A DNA stretch of 64,000 nt from Burkholderia sp. SRS-46 (GTDB taxonomy: Bacteria; Pseudomonadota; Gammaproteobacteria; Burkholderiales; Burkholderiaceae). Position numbers and translations under genes: made by a program. Positions 9,276 through 20,005 of the stretch are shown here, one piece after another; positions within the stretch are counted from its first letter, which is position 1; every line of letters starts with the position of its first letter. Location of the stretch: assembly GCF_004343775.1 (NCBI RefSeq), contig NZ_PTXL01000001.1, forward strand, positions 992,001-1,056,000, written 5' to 3'. The notes below the pieces were generated by a model, which ran no database searches, was not told the origin of the DNA, and saw only the letters and a list, made by a program, of their open reading frames with translations.

Positions 9276-10469
9276 ATGGAAGCCTTTCGGGTACGCATGC
9301 TCGCCGACGGCAAGGTCACGCAGCAGACGGTCGAAGGGGCGAGCGAGACGGACGTGCGCACGCGGCTCGCGGCGCAGGGCACGGTCGTGCTCGAGGTCCG
9401 GCGCGATGCGGGCCTCGGACGCATCGGGCGCCGCCGCGGCGCACCGAAGTTCGCGCTGGCGCTGTTCCTGCAGGAACTGTCGACGCTGCTCGACGCGGGC
9501 CTGGTGCTGATCGAGGCGCTCGAGGCATTGCGCGACAAGGCGGATTCGGGCAAGGACGCAAAACACGTGATCGACCGGATTCTCGCGGTGATGGTCGAGG
9601 GGCAGCCGTTGTCGAAGGCGCTTGCACGGCAGCCGGCCATCTTTCCGCCGCTGCTGGTCGCGACGATCGAATCGTCGGAAGGCAGCGGCCAGTTGCCGGT
9701 GGTCCTGAAGCGCTATCAGCAATATGAAGTGCGAATCGAACAGGTTCGCAAGCGCGTCACCGGTGCGCTGATCTATCCGGCGGTCGTGATCGGCGTCGGC
9801 ATCGCGATCCTGCTGTTCATGGCGTTCTTCGTGATTCCGCGCTTCGCGGTGGTGTTCGAGTCGCTGGCCACGCTGCCGGCGACCGCGCAAGCGATGCTCT
9901 GGTGGGCGACCCTGCTGCGCGAGAACGGCATGGCGGTCGGGCTCGCGGTCGCGGCGTCGTTCGCCGGCGCGGGGCTGGCGGTGCGCTCGGCAGCGGCCCG
10001 GCGCGCGATGCAACGCGTGATGTGGCGCGCACCGAAGGTGCGGGACATCTGCGCGCTGTTCGCGCTCACGCGGTTCTACCGGACCGTCGGCCTGCTGATC
10101 GCGGGCGGCACGCCGGTGATCGTCGCGCTGGAGCTGTCCGGCAAGGTGCTCCCCGAGCACTTCCGCGCACGGCTCGCGGCGGCGCTCGTCGAAATGCGCG
10201 CGGGACGGCCGGTCGCGACGGTGCTCGCCGCGCATGCGCTGACGACGTCGGTGGCCGAACGGCTGCTGCGCGTCGGCGAGCAGAGCGGCGATCTCGGCGG
10301 GATGTGCGAGCACATCGCGCAGTTTCACGACGGGGCGCTCGACCGTGCGATCGAGATGCTCAGCAAGGTATTCGAACCGGTGCTGATGCTCGCGGTGGGC
10401 GCGACGGTCGGCGCGGTGGTCCTGCTGCTCTACATGCCGATCTTCGAATTGGCCGGCAGCGTCGGATAG
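9276..10469 (+). CDS. GspF/PilC-type inner-membrane platform protein
   Basis: Polytopic assembly-platform protein, 397 residues. It has the two repeated cytoplasmic GspF domains (around 60-185 and 265-385, the latter with LLRVGEQSGDLG) separated and followed by hydrophobic segments (about 165-190, 215-240 and 365-390). It anchors the pseudopilus and couples it to the GspE motor. The ATG follows GGAGG and begins two bases after the transglycosylase stop, so translation is probably coupled. Length fits the family and nothing looks broken. Confidence 0.93.
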   Translation: MEAFRVRMLADGKVTQQTVEGASETDVRTRLAAQGTVVLEVRRDAGLGRIGRRRGAPKFALALFLQELSTLLDAGLVLIEALEALRDKADSGKDAKHVIDRILAVMVEGQPLSKALARQPAIFPPLLVATIESSEGSGQLPVVLKRYQQYEVRIEQVRKRVTGALIYPAVVIGVGIAILLFMAFFVIPRFAVVFESLATLPATAQAMLWWATLLRENGMAVGLAVAASFAGAGLAVRSAAARRAMQRVMWRAPKVRDICALFALTRFYRTVGLLIAGGTPVIVALELSGKVLPEHFRARLAAALVEMRAGRPVATVLAAHALTTSVAERLLRVGEQSGDLGGMCEHIAQFHDGALDRAIEMLSKVFEPVLMLAVGATVGAVVLLLYMPIFELAGSVG

Positions 10470-10526
10470 CGCGATCCGGGCCGACAAGGCATTCGCGTTT
10501 CCCGCTGCCCAACAGGAGAAAACTCA

Positions 10527-12138
<1,612 letters not shown>

Positions 12139-12158
<20 letters not shown>

Positions 12159-12918
12159 CGTCGTCGCGGTGCTCGACGCCGATACGCTGCGGGTGTGGAC
12201 GGGCCACGACTGGCACGCGCGGCGCGCGGGCGAGCCGCAGGCCGTCGTCGCGCACGCGGGCCTGCCGGCCGAAGCGCTGGCGCAGGTGCTCGGCGGCCTG
12301 CCGAAGGCGCGCCTGCCGATGCTCAACCGCGTGCAGGTGATCGCCGGGCATCCGTGGACGCACGGCGTCGTGCTGCCGTGGCAGGACGGGCTGGTATCGA
12401 ACGCCGAGTGGGACGGCTATGCGCGCGCGCTGTTTGCCGCCCGCGCCCAGCGCGGGGCGCTGCGGATTCGCATCGCGGCGGAGCGGCGCGGCCGCGCGCA
12501 GCTGGCGGTGGCGGCCTGCGACACGCTGCTCGCGTCGCTCGCGGCGGTCAGCCGCGCGGCCGGCTGGCGGCTCGTCAGCGTGCGTGACGCACTGTCTGAC
12601 TCGCTCGCCGCGCATGCGGACCGCCTGGGCGGCGACGACTGCCGCTACGCGCTGGTGCAGCCGCGCGTCGTCACCTGCGTGTTTCGCCGCGCGGGCGAGT
12701 GGGCCGACGTGGTCACGCTGCCGCGCACCGGCGGGCGGCGGCTCGACGACTGGTTCGCGGCCGCGGCGTTGATGGCCGGGCAGCCGCTTGCCGGCGCGGC
12801 CTTCGCGAGCGCGCTCGACGGCGCGCTGCCGGCCGCCGGGGCGGACGGCGTCACGCTGCTCGGAGACGGCGCGCGGCGCGTGCCCGTGGCCGTGCACGCG
12901 CCGGAGGAAGCGGCATGA
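12139..12918 (+). CDS. Unknown protein in PilM/GspL-cytoplasmic position
   Basis: 259 residues without a membrane segment or signal peptide and without a motif I can assign confidently. It lies between the ATPase and PilN-like genes, where PilM, MshI or the actin-like cytoplasmic half of GspL is normally encoded, and its size would fit a shortened protein of that class. The GTG start has AGGAGG about six bases upstream and overlaps the ATPase gene by 20 bases; its stop overlaps the next ATG. Assignment to the PilM/GspL class is inference from position. Confidence 0.75.
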
Positions 12919-13457
12919 AGCGGTTGACGAAGCGCCTGAACGAACTGGATTTCGCGGCGCCGCGCGCGCGCATCACGCCGTGGGCGGCCGTCGCGCTGTG
13001 CTGCGCGTTGGTCACCGGCGCGTTCGCCGCGAGCGAGTGGTCGCGCGTCGAGCAGCTGCGCGACGAGGTCGACGCGATCGAAAGCCGGATCGACCAGCGC
13101 ACGCGCGCGATCGAGCGCGAGCAGCGTCGGCAGAAGAACATGACGCCGGAGCAGCGCCGCATCGAACGCGTGCTCGCCGAGCAGCGGATGAGCACCAAGG
13201 GCTCGGGGCTGTCGGTGGTCGACTGGATCGAGCACGCGTGGACGCCGCAGATCGCGCTGAAGTCGCTGACGGTCGACAAGGCCGGCCGCGAGGCGCGCAT
13301 CGAAGGCGGCGCGGCGGAACTGTCGCACATCTACATCTTCGTCGACCGCCTGAACGACCGGCATCCGGACCGCAAGATCGGCCTGCTGCAGCACCGCACG
13401 AAAGCCGAGGACGGCAAGAACATCTTTCACTTCAGCCTGAGCATCGAACACCCATGA
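12915..13457 (+). CDS. PilN-like inner-membrane assembly protein
   Basis: 180 residues: short cytoplasmic N terminus, one membrane helix (about 22-40), a charged coiled-coil stretch (about 42-80, rich in Arg/Glu), then a ferredoxin-like periplasmic domain. This is the PilN/GspL C-terminal architecture, linking the cytoplasmic ring to the PilO-like partner encoded next. GGAGG precedes the ATG, which overlaps the previous stop codon (ATGA); its own stop overlaps the next start in the same way. Confidence 0.82.
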   Translation: MKRLTKRLNELDFAAPRARITPWAAVALCCALVTGAFAASEWSRVEQLRDEVDAIESRIDQRTRAIEREQRRQKNMTPEQRRIERVLAEQRMSTKGSGLSVVDWIEHAWTPQIALKSLTVDKAGREARIEGGAAELSHIYIFVDRLNDRHPDRKIGLLQHRTKAEDGKNIFHFSLSIEHP

Positions 13458-14008
13458 CGAACCTCAAAGCAATCGACCTGACGGCGCTCTCGGCACGGCT
13501 GCGCTGGGGCGCCCATGCAGCGGCCCGCCGGCTCGGCGTGCCGGGGCTGCTGGCGGGCGGGCTGGTCGTCGCGCTGGCTGGCGCGCACGCGCTCCACCTG
13601 CAGCCGGAAGGCGAGCGTCTCGAAACCGGGCACGCGGCGCGCACCAAGGAACTGGCCGCGCTGCCGAAGCCGGGCCCGAAGGCCAGCGGCGACGGCATGA
13701 CGCTGCAGCAGGTGCAGCAATTGCGCAGCAGCGAGCAGGCGTACTCGATCTTCCAGATCCTGACGCAGCGCGGCATGGACCGCAAGCACGCGACCTATCG
13801 CCGCGAAGTCGAGGCGAAGGGTAAGCTGCGCCGGCTCACGATCAGCATCGCGCTGAGCGGCAGCTACGTCGGGCTGCGCGAAGCGATGCGCGAGATCGCG
13901 AACCAGCCGATGGTGCGCATCGAGGGCGTGTCGATCGAGCGCGATCGGATCGACAGCGCCAACGTGAGCGCCGACCTGCGGGTCAGCCTGCTGGGGCCAG
14001 ACACATGA
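13454..14008 (+). CDS. PilO/GspM-like inner-membrane assembly protein
   Basis: 184 residues with a single N-terminal membrane helix (about 28-48), a linker, and a periplasmic domain ending in a strand pattern typical of PilO/GspM (LRRLTISIALSGSYVGLRE). It probably pairs with the PilN-like protein. Start and stop codons both overlap neighbours by four bases (ATGA), indicating tight translational coupling across this block. Confidence 0.8.
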   Translation: MTNLKAIDLTALSARLRWGAHAAARRLGVPGLLAGGLVVALAGAHALHLQPEGERLETGHAARTKELAALPKPGPKASGDGMTLQQVQQLRSSEQAYSIFQILTQRGMDRKHATYRREVEAKGKLRRLTISIALSGSYVGLREAMREIANQPMVRIEGVSIERDRIDSANVSADLRVSLLGPDT

Positions 14009-14490
14009 TGCGCGCGCCCCTGATCCCGTTCGCGGCCGCGCTCGCGCTGGCCGCCGCCTGTGTCGCGGGCGGCAGCGTCGCGCAGGAAGGCGCCGGCCAG
14101 GCGCCGATCGTCGACGTCTTTCCGGCGCAGAGCTGGGCGTCGCTGGGCGCCGAAGCCGCACCCATACCCGCCCCCGAGCCGCCGCCCGTCGCCGAGCCCG
14201 AACCCGCGCCGCCGTCGCTCGACGATCCGATCGACGCGCCGCCGGCCGCGGCGGTGCCGTTCGACCTTGCCGGCGAATGGCGCGAGAACGGCCAGCGCAT
14301 CGTCGTGCTGGAAGGCGTGGGCAGCACGTTCCTGCTGTGCGGATCGCGCTGCGGCGTGCGTGACGCCGTGCTGCCGGGCGGCGAGCTCGCCGCCGGCTAC
14401 CGGCTGAAGAAACTGGGCAACGAGGGCGCGGTGATCGTGACCCGTGACGGCACCGATGTCGAGCTGTCGCCGCCCGTCCCGACTCCATGA
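14005..14490 (+). CDS. PilP/MshK/GspC-like periplasmic linker
   Basis: 161 residues: signal peptide or membrane anchor (about 1-27), a Pro/Glu/Ala-rich spacer (about 45-85) and a small C-terminal beta domain with two cysteines (LLCGSRCG). PilP, MshK and GspC have this design: a flexible stalk carrying a homology-region domain that docks onto the secretin. Encoded directly before the secretin, as in pil and msh operons. Sequence identity to any one family is not obvious by eye. Confidence 0.75.
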   Translation: MMRAPLIPFAAALALAAACVAGGSVAQEGAGQAPIVDVFPAQSWASLGAEAAPIPAPEPPPVAEPEPAPPSLDDPIDAPPAAAVPFDLAGEWRENGQRIVVLEGVGSTFLLCGSRCGVRDAVLPGGELAAGYRLKKLGNEGAVIVTRDGTDVELSPPVPTP

Positions 14491-14521
14491 ACCCCGACTT
14501 GAACAGGTGCCGAACACCATC

Positions 14522-16939
14522 ATGAAACGAAAAATCAGTCTATTGCTCCTGATTTCGGCGCTCGCGCTGACAGGATGCGCGAGTTCCCCATTCAGCGCAG
14601 CGCCCGCCGCCGCGACGCCCGCCGAGCGCCTCGGCACGCTGCAGCAGCAGAAGCAGGCCGCGCCCGACGACATCGAGCTCGCCACCGCCGTCGAGGTCAG
14701 CCGCCAGGATTACGTGCGCGCGGAGCTGAAGGAAGCCGACCGCCAGGTCGCACAGGGCAACCATGCCGCCGCGATCGACCACCTGAACAACGTGCTGGGC
14801 GAGGAGCCCGGCAACTTCAAGGCCAGCCAGGCGCTCGAGCAGGTCAAGCGCCGCCAGCAGATGGCGGTCGACCTCGCGCGCGCGCAGCGCATCGGCGGCC
14901 AGAAGCCGCAGGAAGCGCTCGAGATCGCGCGGGGGATTCTCGCCGAGCAGCCGAATCACGCCGAGGCGAAGCGCCTGCGCGACACGCTGCTGCGTCAATC
15001 GCAGGCCAGCCGCGCGGTGCGCCCGCAGCTGTCCGACGCGCTGCGCAAGCCGGTGTCGCTCAACTTCAAGCAGCAGCCGCTCGCGAACATCTTCGACGTG
15101 ATCTCGCGCGTGTCCGGCGTGAACTTCGTGTTCGACCGCGACGTGGACACCAGCCAGGCCGCGACGCTGTTCGCCGAGCGCACGACCGCCGAGGACGCGA
15201 TCAACCTGCTGCTGCGCACCAACCAGCTCGAGAAGAAGGTGCTCGACAAGCACACGCTGCTCGTCTATCCGTCGCAGCCCGACAAGGCCCGCAACTACAC
15301 GGAGTTCGCGATCCGCACGTTCTTCCTGTCGCACGCGGACGCGAAGTCGGTGATGGCCGCGCTGCGCCAGATGATCAAGCCGAAGGACGTATACGTGGAC
15401 GAGCGCGTGAACGCCGTCGTCATGCGCGACACGCCGGAGACGATCCAGGTCGCGGAGCGCGTCGTGATGGGCCTCGACATTCCGCAATCCGAAGTGACGC
15501 TCGACGTGCAGGTGCTCGAGGTCAACATGAACGACAGCCTCGATCTCGGCGTCCAGTATCCGGGCAAGGTCCAGTTCAGCGCGCTCGGCGGCGCGGAGAG
15601 CGGCGCGCTGACGCTCGGCGACCTGCTGCGCCTGAATCGCGACCGCGTCGGCCTGGCGAGCGAATCCGGCGGGCTCGCGCTCGCGATCGACATGCTGCAG
15701 AAGCAGGGCAAGACCAAGACGCTCGCGAATCCGAAGATCCGCGTGCGCAACATGGAGAAGGCCAACATCAAGATCGGCGAGCGCGTGCCGATCGTCACGA
15801 CCACCAACGCGAACGGCGTCGTCACCGAATCGGTCAGCTACCAGGACGTGGGCCTGATGCTGAAGGTCGAGCCGCGCATCAGCCTGAACGAGGAGGTGAG
15901 CGTCAAGGTGAACATGGAGGTCAGCAGCATCCTGTCGAAGGAAACCACCAAGACCGGGCTCGTCGCCTATTCGCTCGGCACGCGCAACGCGGAAACGCTG
16001 ATGACCGCGAAGAACGGCGAGACGCAGATCCTGGCCGGCCTCGTCAAGCGCAATGAAAGCGACAGCGTCGCGGGGCTGCCGGGCATGTCGGGCCTGCCGG
16101 TGCTCGGCCGGCTGTTCGGCTCGAACGGCCGCAGCAGCGAGCGCTCGGAGATCGTGCTGCTGATCACGCCGCATATCGAACGCAATCTCGACCTGCCGAC
16201 GTCGGCGGTGACGACCTTCCTGTCGGGCACCGAGTCGCGCGTGACCACCGAAGCGCTGACGCTCGAATCCGCGCAGGCCGTGCCGGCGCGCGTGGCGTCG
16301 TCGGACGGCCCGGAGCTCGACGCGCCGATCGAGCCGGCGCAGCCGGCCGGCAACCGCGCGGCCGCCGAACCCGAAACGGCCGACGCAGCGCCGCAGGCGT
16401 CCGCGGAAGCCGAGCAGGGCGAGGCGACGAGCCCGGCGGCCGACCGCGGCGCGCGCGGTGCGGGGATGATGCGCACGCGGGCGGACGCCGGCCGGCAACC
16501 GGCGGCGGCCATCGACACCGTGGCCGCCGACGTCGCGCCGGCCGCGCGGGTCGCGGCGAGCCACCGGGCAGCCGCGCCGCAAGGTGGGGCGACGCGGGCC
16601 GTCGCCGCTTCGGCACCGGTGGCCGGCCTGCGGGCGGAGAGCGCCGCCGCGCGGATCGGGCAGGCGCGCGCGGGCGACGTCCGCGCGGTGCCGCAGATGG
16701 TGCAACCGGCGGCGATCGTGCGTGCCGTTGCCCCGGTGACCGTGGCCGATGCCGCGGCGCCGCGCGCGTCGACCGCCGCGCCGCAGGCACGCGGCGAGCA
16801 CCGCTTCACCGCCGCGGTACGCTCGCTGATCGGCACGCTGCAGGCGTTCGTCGGTCGCATGGTGGGCGAGCGCGAACCGGCGCCGGTGCGATATGCCGAC
16901 ACGCCGGCGCCGCTGTCGCGTGTGCGGGGCTTCGCATGA
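14522..16939 (+). CDS. Lipoprotein secretin (GspD/MshL/PilQ class) with long C-terminal tail
   Basis: Outer-membrane channel of 805 residues. The signal peptide ends in a lipobox (ALTGC at about 15-19), so it is predicted to be a lipoprotein. Residues about 40-165 look like helical TPR-type repeats, 173-245 an N0/STN domain, 256-320 an N1 domain, and 321-554 the secretin core with VPIVTTT, QDVGLMLKVEPRI and LAGLVKRNESDSVAGLPG. The last 250 residues are an Ala/Pro/Arg-rich, probably disordered tail, unusual for secretins. The ATG at 14522 is chosen because it gives the lipoprotein signal; the frame extends 26 codons upstream without purpose. Its stop overlaps the next start. Confidence 0.92.
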   Translation: MKRKISLLLLISALALTGCASSPFSAAPAAATPAERLGTLQQQKQAAPDDIELATAVEVSRQDYVRAELKEADRQVAQGNHAAAIDHLNNVLGEEPGNFKASQALEQVKRRQQMAVDLARAQRIGGQKPQEALEIARGILAEQPNHAEAKRLRDTLLRQSQASRAVRPQLSDALRKPVSLNFKQQPLANIFDVISRVSGVNFVFDRDVDTSQAATLFAERTTAEDAINLLLRTNQLEKKVLDKHTLLVYPSQPDKARNYTEFAIRTFFLSHADAKSVMAALRQMIKPKDVYVDERVNAVVMRDTPETIQVAERVVMGLDIPQSEVTLDVQVLEVNMNDSLDLGVQYPGKVQFSALGGAESGALTLGDLLRLNRDRVGLASESGGLALAIDMLQKQGKTKTLANPKIRVRNMEKANIKIGERVPIVTTTNANGVVTESVSYQDVGLMLKVEPRISLNEEVSVKVNMEVSSILSKETTKTGLVAYSLGTRNAETLMTAKNGETQILAGLVKRNESDSVAGLPGMSGLPVLGRLFGSNGRSSERSEIVLLITPHIERNLDLPTSAVTTFLSGTESRVTTEALTLESAQAVPARVASSDGPELDAPIEPAQPAGNRAAAEPETADAAPQASAEAEQGEATSPAADRGARGAGMMRTRADAGRQPAAAIDTVAADVAPAARVAASHRAAAPQGGATRAVAASAPVAGLRAESAAARIGQARAGDVRAVPQMVQPAAIVRAVAPVTVADAAAPRASTAAPQARGEHRFTAAVRSLIGTLQAFVGRMVGEREPAPVRYADTPAPLSRVRGFA

Positions 16940-17424
16940 GCCTCCGACGACGCGCCCGTGCGCGCGGCTTCACGCTGATCGAGCTGATGGTGGCGATGTC
17001 GCTGCTCGCGCTGCTCGCGACCGTTGCGCTGCCGTTGACCGATCTCGTCAAGCGTCGCGCGGACGAGGCCGAGCTGCGCCGCGTGCTGGTGGTGATCCGC
17101 TCGGCGCTCGACGCGTACAAGGAGGCGGCAAGCGACGGGCGCATCGAGCGCAGTGTCGACGCGAGCGGCTATCCGCCCGACCTGCGCGCGCTCGTCGACG
17201 GCGTCGAGGACAAGAAGTCGCCGGACGGCGCGCGGCTGTACTTCCTGCGCAAGCTTCCCGCCGATCCGCTGTGCGAATGCGACGGCAAGGCGCCCGAAGA
17301 CACCTGGGAAACGCGCAGCTACGCGAGCGACCCCGATTCGTTCTCGTCCGGCGAGGACGTGTTCGACATCCGCTCGACCAACCGCAAGGAGGGCCTCAAT
17401 GGCGTCCCGTACAACCAGTGGTAG
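16936..17424 (+). CDS. Pseudopilin with type IV prepilin leader
   Basis: 162 residues. Short basic leader, cleavage motif RG|FTLIELMVAM with Glu5, a long hydrophobic helix, then a soluble GspG-like domain with a cysteine pair (LCEC). Probably a minor pseudopilin of the same apparatus. Its ATG overlaps the secretin stop codon; the next gene begins within its last codons. Confidence 0.87.
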   Translation: MSLRRRARARGFTLIELMVAMSLLALLATVALPLTDLVKRRADEAELRRVLVVIRSALDAYKEAASDGRIERSVDASGYPPDLRALVDGVEDKKSPDGARLYFLRKLPADPLCECDGKAPEDTWETRSYASDPDSFSSGEDVFDIRSTNRKEGLNGVPYNQW

Positions 17425-17794
17425 GCGTGCGCGCCGCGCCGCCGGCTTCACGCTGATCGAACTGCTCGTCGTGATGGCGATCATCGCGGCACTCACCGCG
17501 TTCGTCGCGCCCGGCTACCTGAAGCAGAGCGATCGCGCGAAGGAGACGGTGCTGCGTCACAACCTGATCACGCTGCGCCAGTCGATCGACGACTACCGCG
17601 CGGATCACGGCCGCGATCCCGACACGCTCGACGCGCTGGTCGACAAGCGCTATCTGCGCGAGCTGCCGCTCGACCCGGTCACGGGCAAGCGCGACGCGTG
17701 GCAACCGCAGGCCGGCGAGACGGGCGGCATCGCGGACGTGAAGAGCGGCGCGAAAGGGCGCGCGCTCGACGGGAGTGCGTATGCGACGTGGTAA
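17399..17794 (+). CDS. Second small pseudopilin
   Basis: 131 residues with leader cleavage AG|FTLIELLVVMAI, Glu5 present, and a compact GspG-like domain (DTLDALVDKRYLRELPLDP). The start is fixed by an excellent ribosome binding site, AAGGAGGG, ending six bases before the ATG at 17399, inside the end of the previous gene. A longer in-frame reading from 17153 is a shadow of the upstream pseudopilin. Confidence 0.88.
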   Translation: MASRTTSGRRARRAAGFTLIELLVVMAIIAALTAFVAPGYLKQSDRAKETVLRHNLITLRQSIDDYRADHGRDPDTLDALVDKRYLRELPLDPVTGKRDAWQPQAGETGGIADVKSGAKGRALDGSAYATW

Positions 17795-18320
17795 TCGGCG
17801 GAGCAGCGGCAGGCGGTGCGGCCCGCGCGGGCAGCGCGGCATCGCGTATCTCGGCGTGCTGATGCTGGTCGCGGCGCTGGGGCTCGGCATGACGCAGGCG
17901 GCGCGGATCTGGACGACGGTGCAGCAGCGCGATCGCGAGGCACAGCTGCTGTTCGTCGGCGACCAGTTTCGCGCGGCGATCGCAAGCTACTACAATGCGG
18001 CGGGAGGCGGCCGCTATCCGGCGTCGCTCGACGCACTGCTCGAGGATCGCCGCGGGCTGCCGACGCTGCGTCACTTGCGGCGCCTGTACGCCGATCCGCT
18101 GACCGGATCGACGCAGTGGGGCCTCGTGAAGGCGCCCGACGGTGGCATCATGGGCGTGTTCAGCGAGTCGCCGGGGCAGCCGCTGAAGCGCCAGGGCTTC
18201 CCCGCGCGGTACGACGCGTTCGGCGACAGCGACGCGTATGGCGAATGGGCTTTTGTTTACTTGCCGCCCGCTCCGGTCGAAGGCGCCGCGAACGGGCCCG
18301 ACGGCGGGGCGGCATACTGA
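17781..18320 (+). CDS. Pseudopilin-like protein lacking Glu5
   Basis: 179 residues. A basic leader is followed by QRG|IAYLGVLMLVAALGLGM: the Gly cleavage residue and hydrophobic helix are present, but the usual Phe1 and Glu5 are not. Lack of Glu5 is known for tip pseudopilins such as GspK, so this protein may cap the filament. The C-terminal domain resembles other pseudopilins of this operon (YPASLDALLEDRRG). The ATG at 17781 has GGGAG upstream; an in-frame GTG at 17775 is possible. It overlaps the previous gene by 14 bases. Confidence 0.83.
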   Translation: MRRGNRRSSGRRCGPRGQRGIAYLGVLMLVAALGLGMTQAARIWTTVQQRDREAQLLFVGDQFRAAIASYYNAAGGGRYPASLDALLEDRRGLPTLRHLRRLYADPLTGSTQWGLVKAPDGGIMGVFSESPGQPLKRQGFPARYDAFGDSDAYGEWAFVYLPPAPVEGAANGPDGGAAY

Positions 18321-18333
18321 GATCGGAACGCAC

Positions 18334-19017
18334 ATGATTGTCGCAATACTCGAAGATATCGTGACCCAGGCGGGCGTCGTGGCCGGCTGGCTCAACAAGG
18401 CGGGCTACGACACGGAGGTGCGCCACGACGGCGACAGCTTCGTCGAACTGGTGCGCACGCAGCGCGTCGACGTGCTGCTGCTCGACTGGGACGTGCCCGG
18501 CAAGTCGGGGATCGACGTGATGCGCTGGGCGCGCGAATCGTTCGCCGACGCGCTGCCGATCATCATGATGACGCAGCACGACGGCGAGAACGACATCGTG
18601 TTCGGTCTCAACAGCGGCGCCGACGACTATCTGATCAAGCCGCTGCGTGAGCGCGAGCTGGTCGCGCGCGTGAATGCGCAGGCGCGCAAGTACTACCCGG
18701 AGACGCAGCGCGCGAAGGTCGTCGAGGTCGGCAAGTTCGCGCTCGACACGAGCGCGCATGCGGCGACCGTGGACGGCGCGGCGGTCGACCTGTCGCAGCG
18801 CGAGTTCGATCTCGCGCTGATGCTGTTCGAGAGCGTCGGGCGGATCGTGTCGAAGGACATGATGATCAAGCGCATCTGGGGCGTGGTCGACCGGAAATAC
18901 GACGCGACGCTGGCCACCTATGTGAGCAAGTTGCGTTCGAGCCTCGGGCTGCGGCCGAAGAACGGGCTCGTGATCACGACGGTCTACAACTACGGGTATC
19001 GGCTGGAGCGAGCCTGA
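18334..19017 (+). CDS. OmpR/PhoB-family response regulator
   Basis: 227 residues. Receiver domain with phosphoacceptor Asp51 (LLLDWDVPGKSG), conserved Thr and Lys (IIMMTQ, DDYLIKPL), then a C-terminal winged-helix DNA-binding domain (about 130-225, ending TVYNYGYRL). It starts 13 bases after the last pseudopilin gene, so it is probably cotranscribed with the secretion operon. No kinase gene adjoins it; the CHASE2 kinase at 477-2792 is the only unpaired histidine kinase in the window and may be its partner. Could control the pilus operon, the fimbriae downstream, or both. Confidence 0.92.
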   Translation: MIVAILEDIVTQAGVVAGWLNKAGYDTEVRHDGDSFVELVRTQRVDVLLLDWDVPGKSGIDVMRWARESFADALPIIMMTQHDGENDIVFGLNSGADDYLIKPLRERELVARVNAQARKYYPETQRAKVVEVGKFALDTSAHAATVDGAAVDLSQREFDLALMLFESVGRIVSKDMMIKRIWGVVDRKYDATLATYVSKLRSSLGLRPKNGLVITTVYNYGYRLERA

Positions 19018-19466
19018 GCCGTCGGCCGGATGGCGGTGCGGCCGCCATCCGGATTGCAGCCGGCGCCGCCGTGCGGCGCGCGCGCTGGCTGACTGGGTCG
19101 GCGTCGCCGATGTCGATCCGCATCCGCATTCCCATCCCCTTCCGCATTGCCATTTCCAGCGCAGCCGTCGCGACGAGCCGCTTCGGCTTGCCGCGCGTCG
19201 GCCGCCGCTCGGCATCGAATCGATGCGATCTCGCGAGGCTGCCGTGATGCACGGCAGCGAGTCCCGCGTTCCAATCCCCCTGACATTCAGCAGAGGCACG
19301 TAGACGCTCGGCGTCGCATCGGTCTGCCGCGCGAGTATTGAGGATCTCTTCACATTTGTTTGGCCGCGCCAGCCGGGCCGGAATAATACCTGCGAACTCG
19401 ACGGGTTCGTAGTTCCGCGGCCGGAGGCCGGCAGCGGAAATCCTTACTTCTCTCCCCAGACATTCG
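19018..19466. other. Gap before the fimbrial operon
   Basis: About 450 bases without a supported gene. It opens with the inverted repeat described separately and ends in a more AT-rich stretch (19341-19395) that probably contains the fimbrial promoter. No phase-variation inverted repeats or simple-sequence tracts are visible. Confidence 0.4.
19026..19052. terminator. Terminator-like inverted repeat after the response regulator
   Basis: Perfect 11-base stem CCGGATGGCGG/CCGCCATCCGG with a five-base loop, nine bases after the regulator stop. There is no T-tract, so it may end or stabilise the transcript rather than act as a full intrinsic terminator. Confidence 0.45.
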
Positions 19467-19988
19467 ATGAAACAGTTCCAAGCCTCTCTCGTGTTGGCCG
19501 CCCTGATGGCGGCATTCGGTTCGACGTCCGCGCTCGCGGCGGACGGTACGGTCAACTTCCACGGCAAGATCGTCGCGACGACCTGCAAGATCGACAACAG
19601 CAATATTCAGGTGCCGCTCGGCGCGATCGGCATCGACCAGCTCGCCACGGCGGGCCAGGAAAGCCGCCGCGTGCCGTTCCAGATCGCGCTGAGCGAGTGC
19701 AACGACCAGCTGAGCGGCGTGCGCGCGCAGTTCGAAGGCATGTCGCACGGCGACGATCCGACGCTGCTCGCGGTCGGCACCGGCGCCAAGGACGACGCGA
19801 AAGGCGTCGGCATCCAACTGATGGACGAAGACGGCAAGCAGATCGGCATCAACAGCGAGACCGATACGCTCCAGCTGACGCCGGGCAGCAACGTGCTGAA
19901 CTTCGCCGCGAACTACGTCTCGACATCCGACCAGTCCGAGGCGGGCGAGGCGAACGGCACCGCGTCGTTCACGCTGCATTACCGCTGA
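19467..19988 (+). CDS. Type 1 fimbrial major subunit
   Basis: 173 residues: signal peptide (cleavage near residue 25, ALAA), then a chaperone-usher pilin fold with the conserved disulfide pair Cys40 and Cys77 and the C-terminal beta-zipper ending in LHYR with a penultimate Tyr. The N-terminal donor strand DGTVNFHGKI is typical. First gene of a four-gene fimbrial operon with classical order subunit, chaperone, usher, adhesin. Exported to the periplasm and polymerised on the cell surface. Confidence 0.93.
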   Translation: MKQFQASLVLAALMAAFGSTSALAADGTVNFHGKIVATTCKIDNSNIQVPLGAIGIDQLATAGQESRRVPFQIALSECNDQLSGVRAQFEGMSHGDDPTLLAVGTGAKDDAKGVGIQLMDEDGKQIGINSETDTLQLTPGSNVLNFAANYVSTSDQSEAGEANGTASFTLHYR

Positions 19989-20005
19989 GCGGAGGGGATC
20001 GAACG

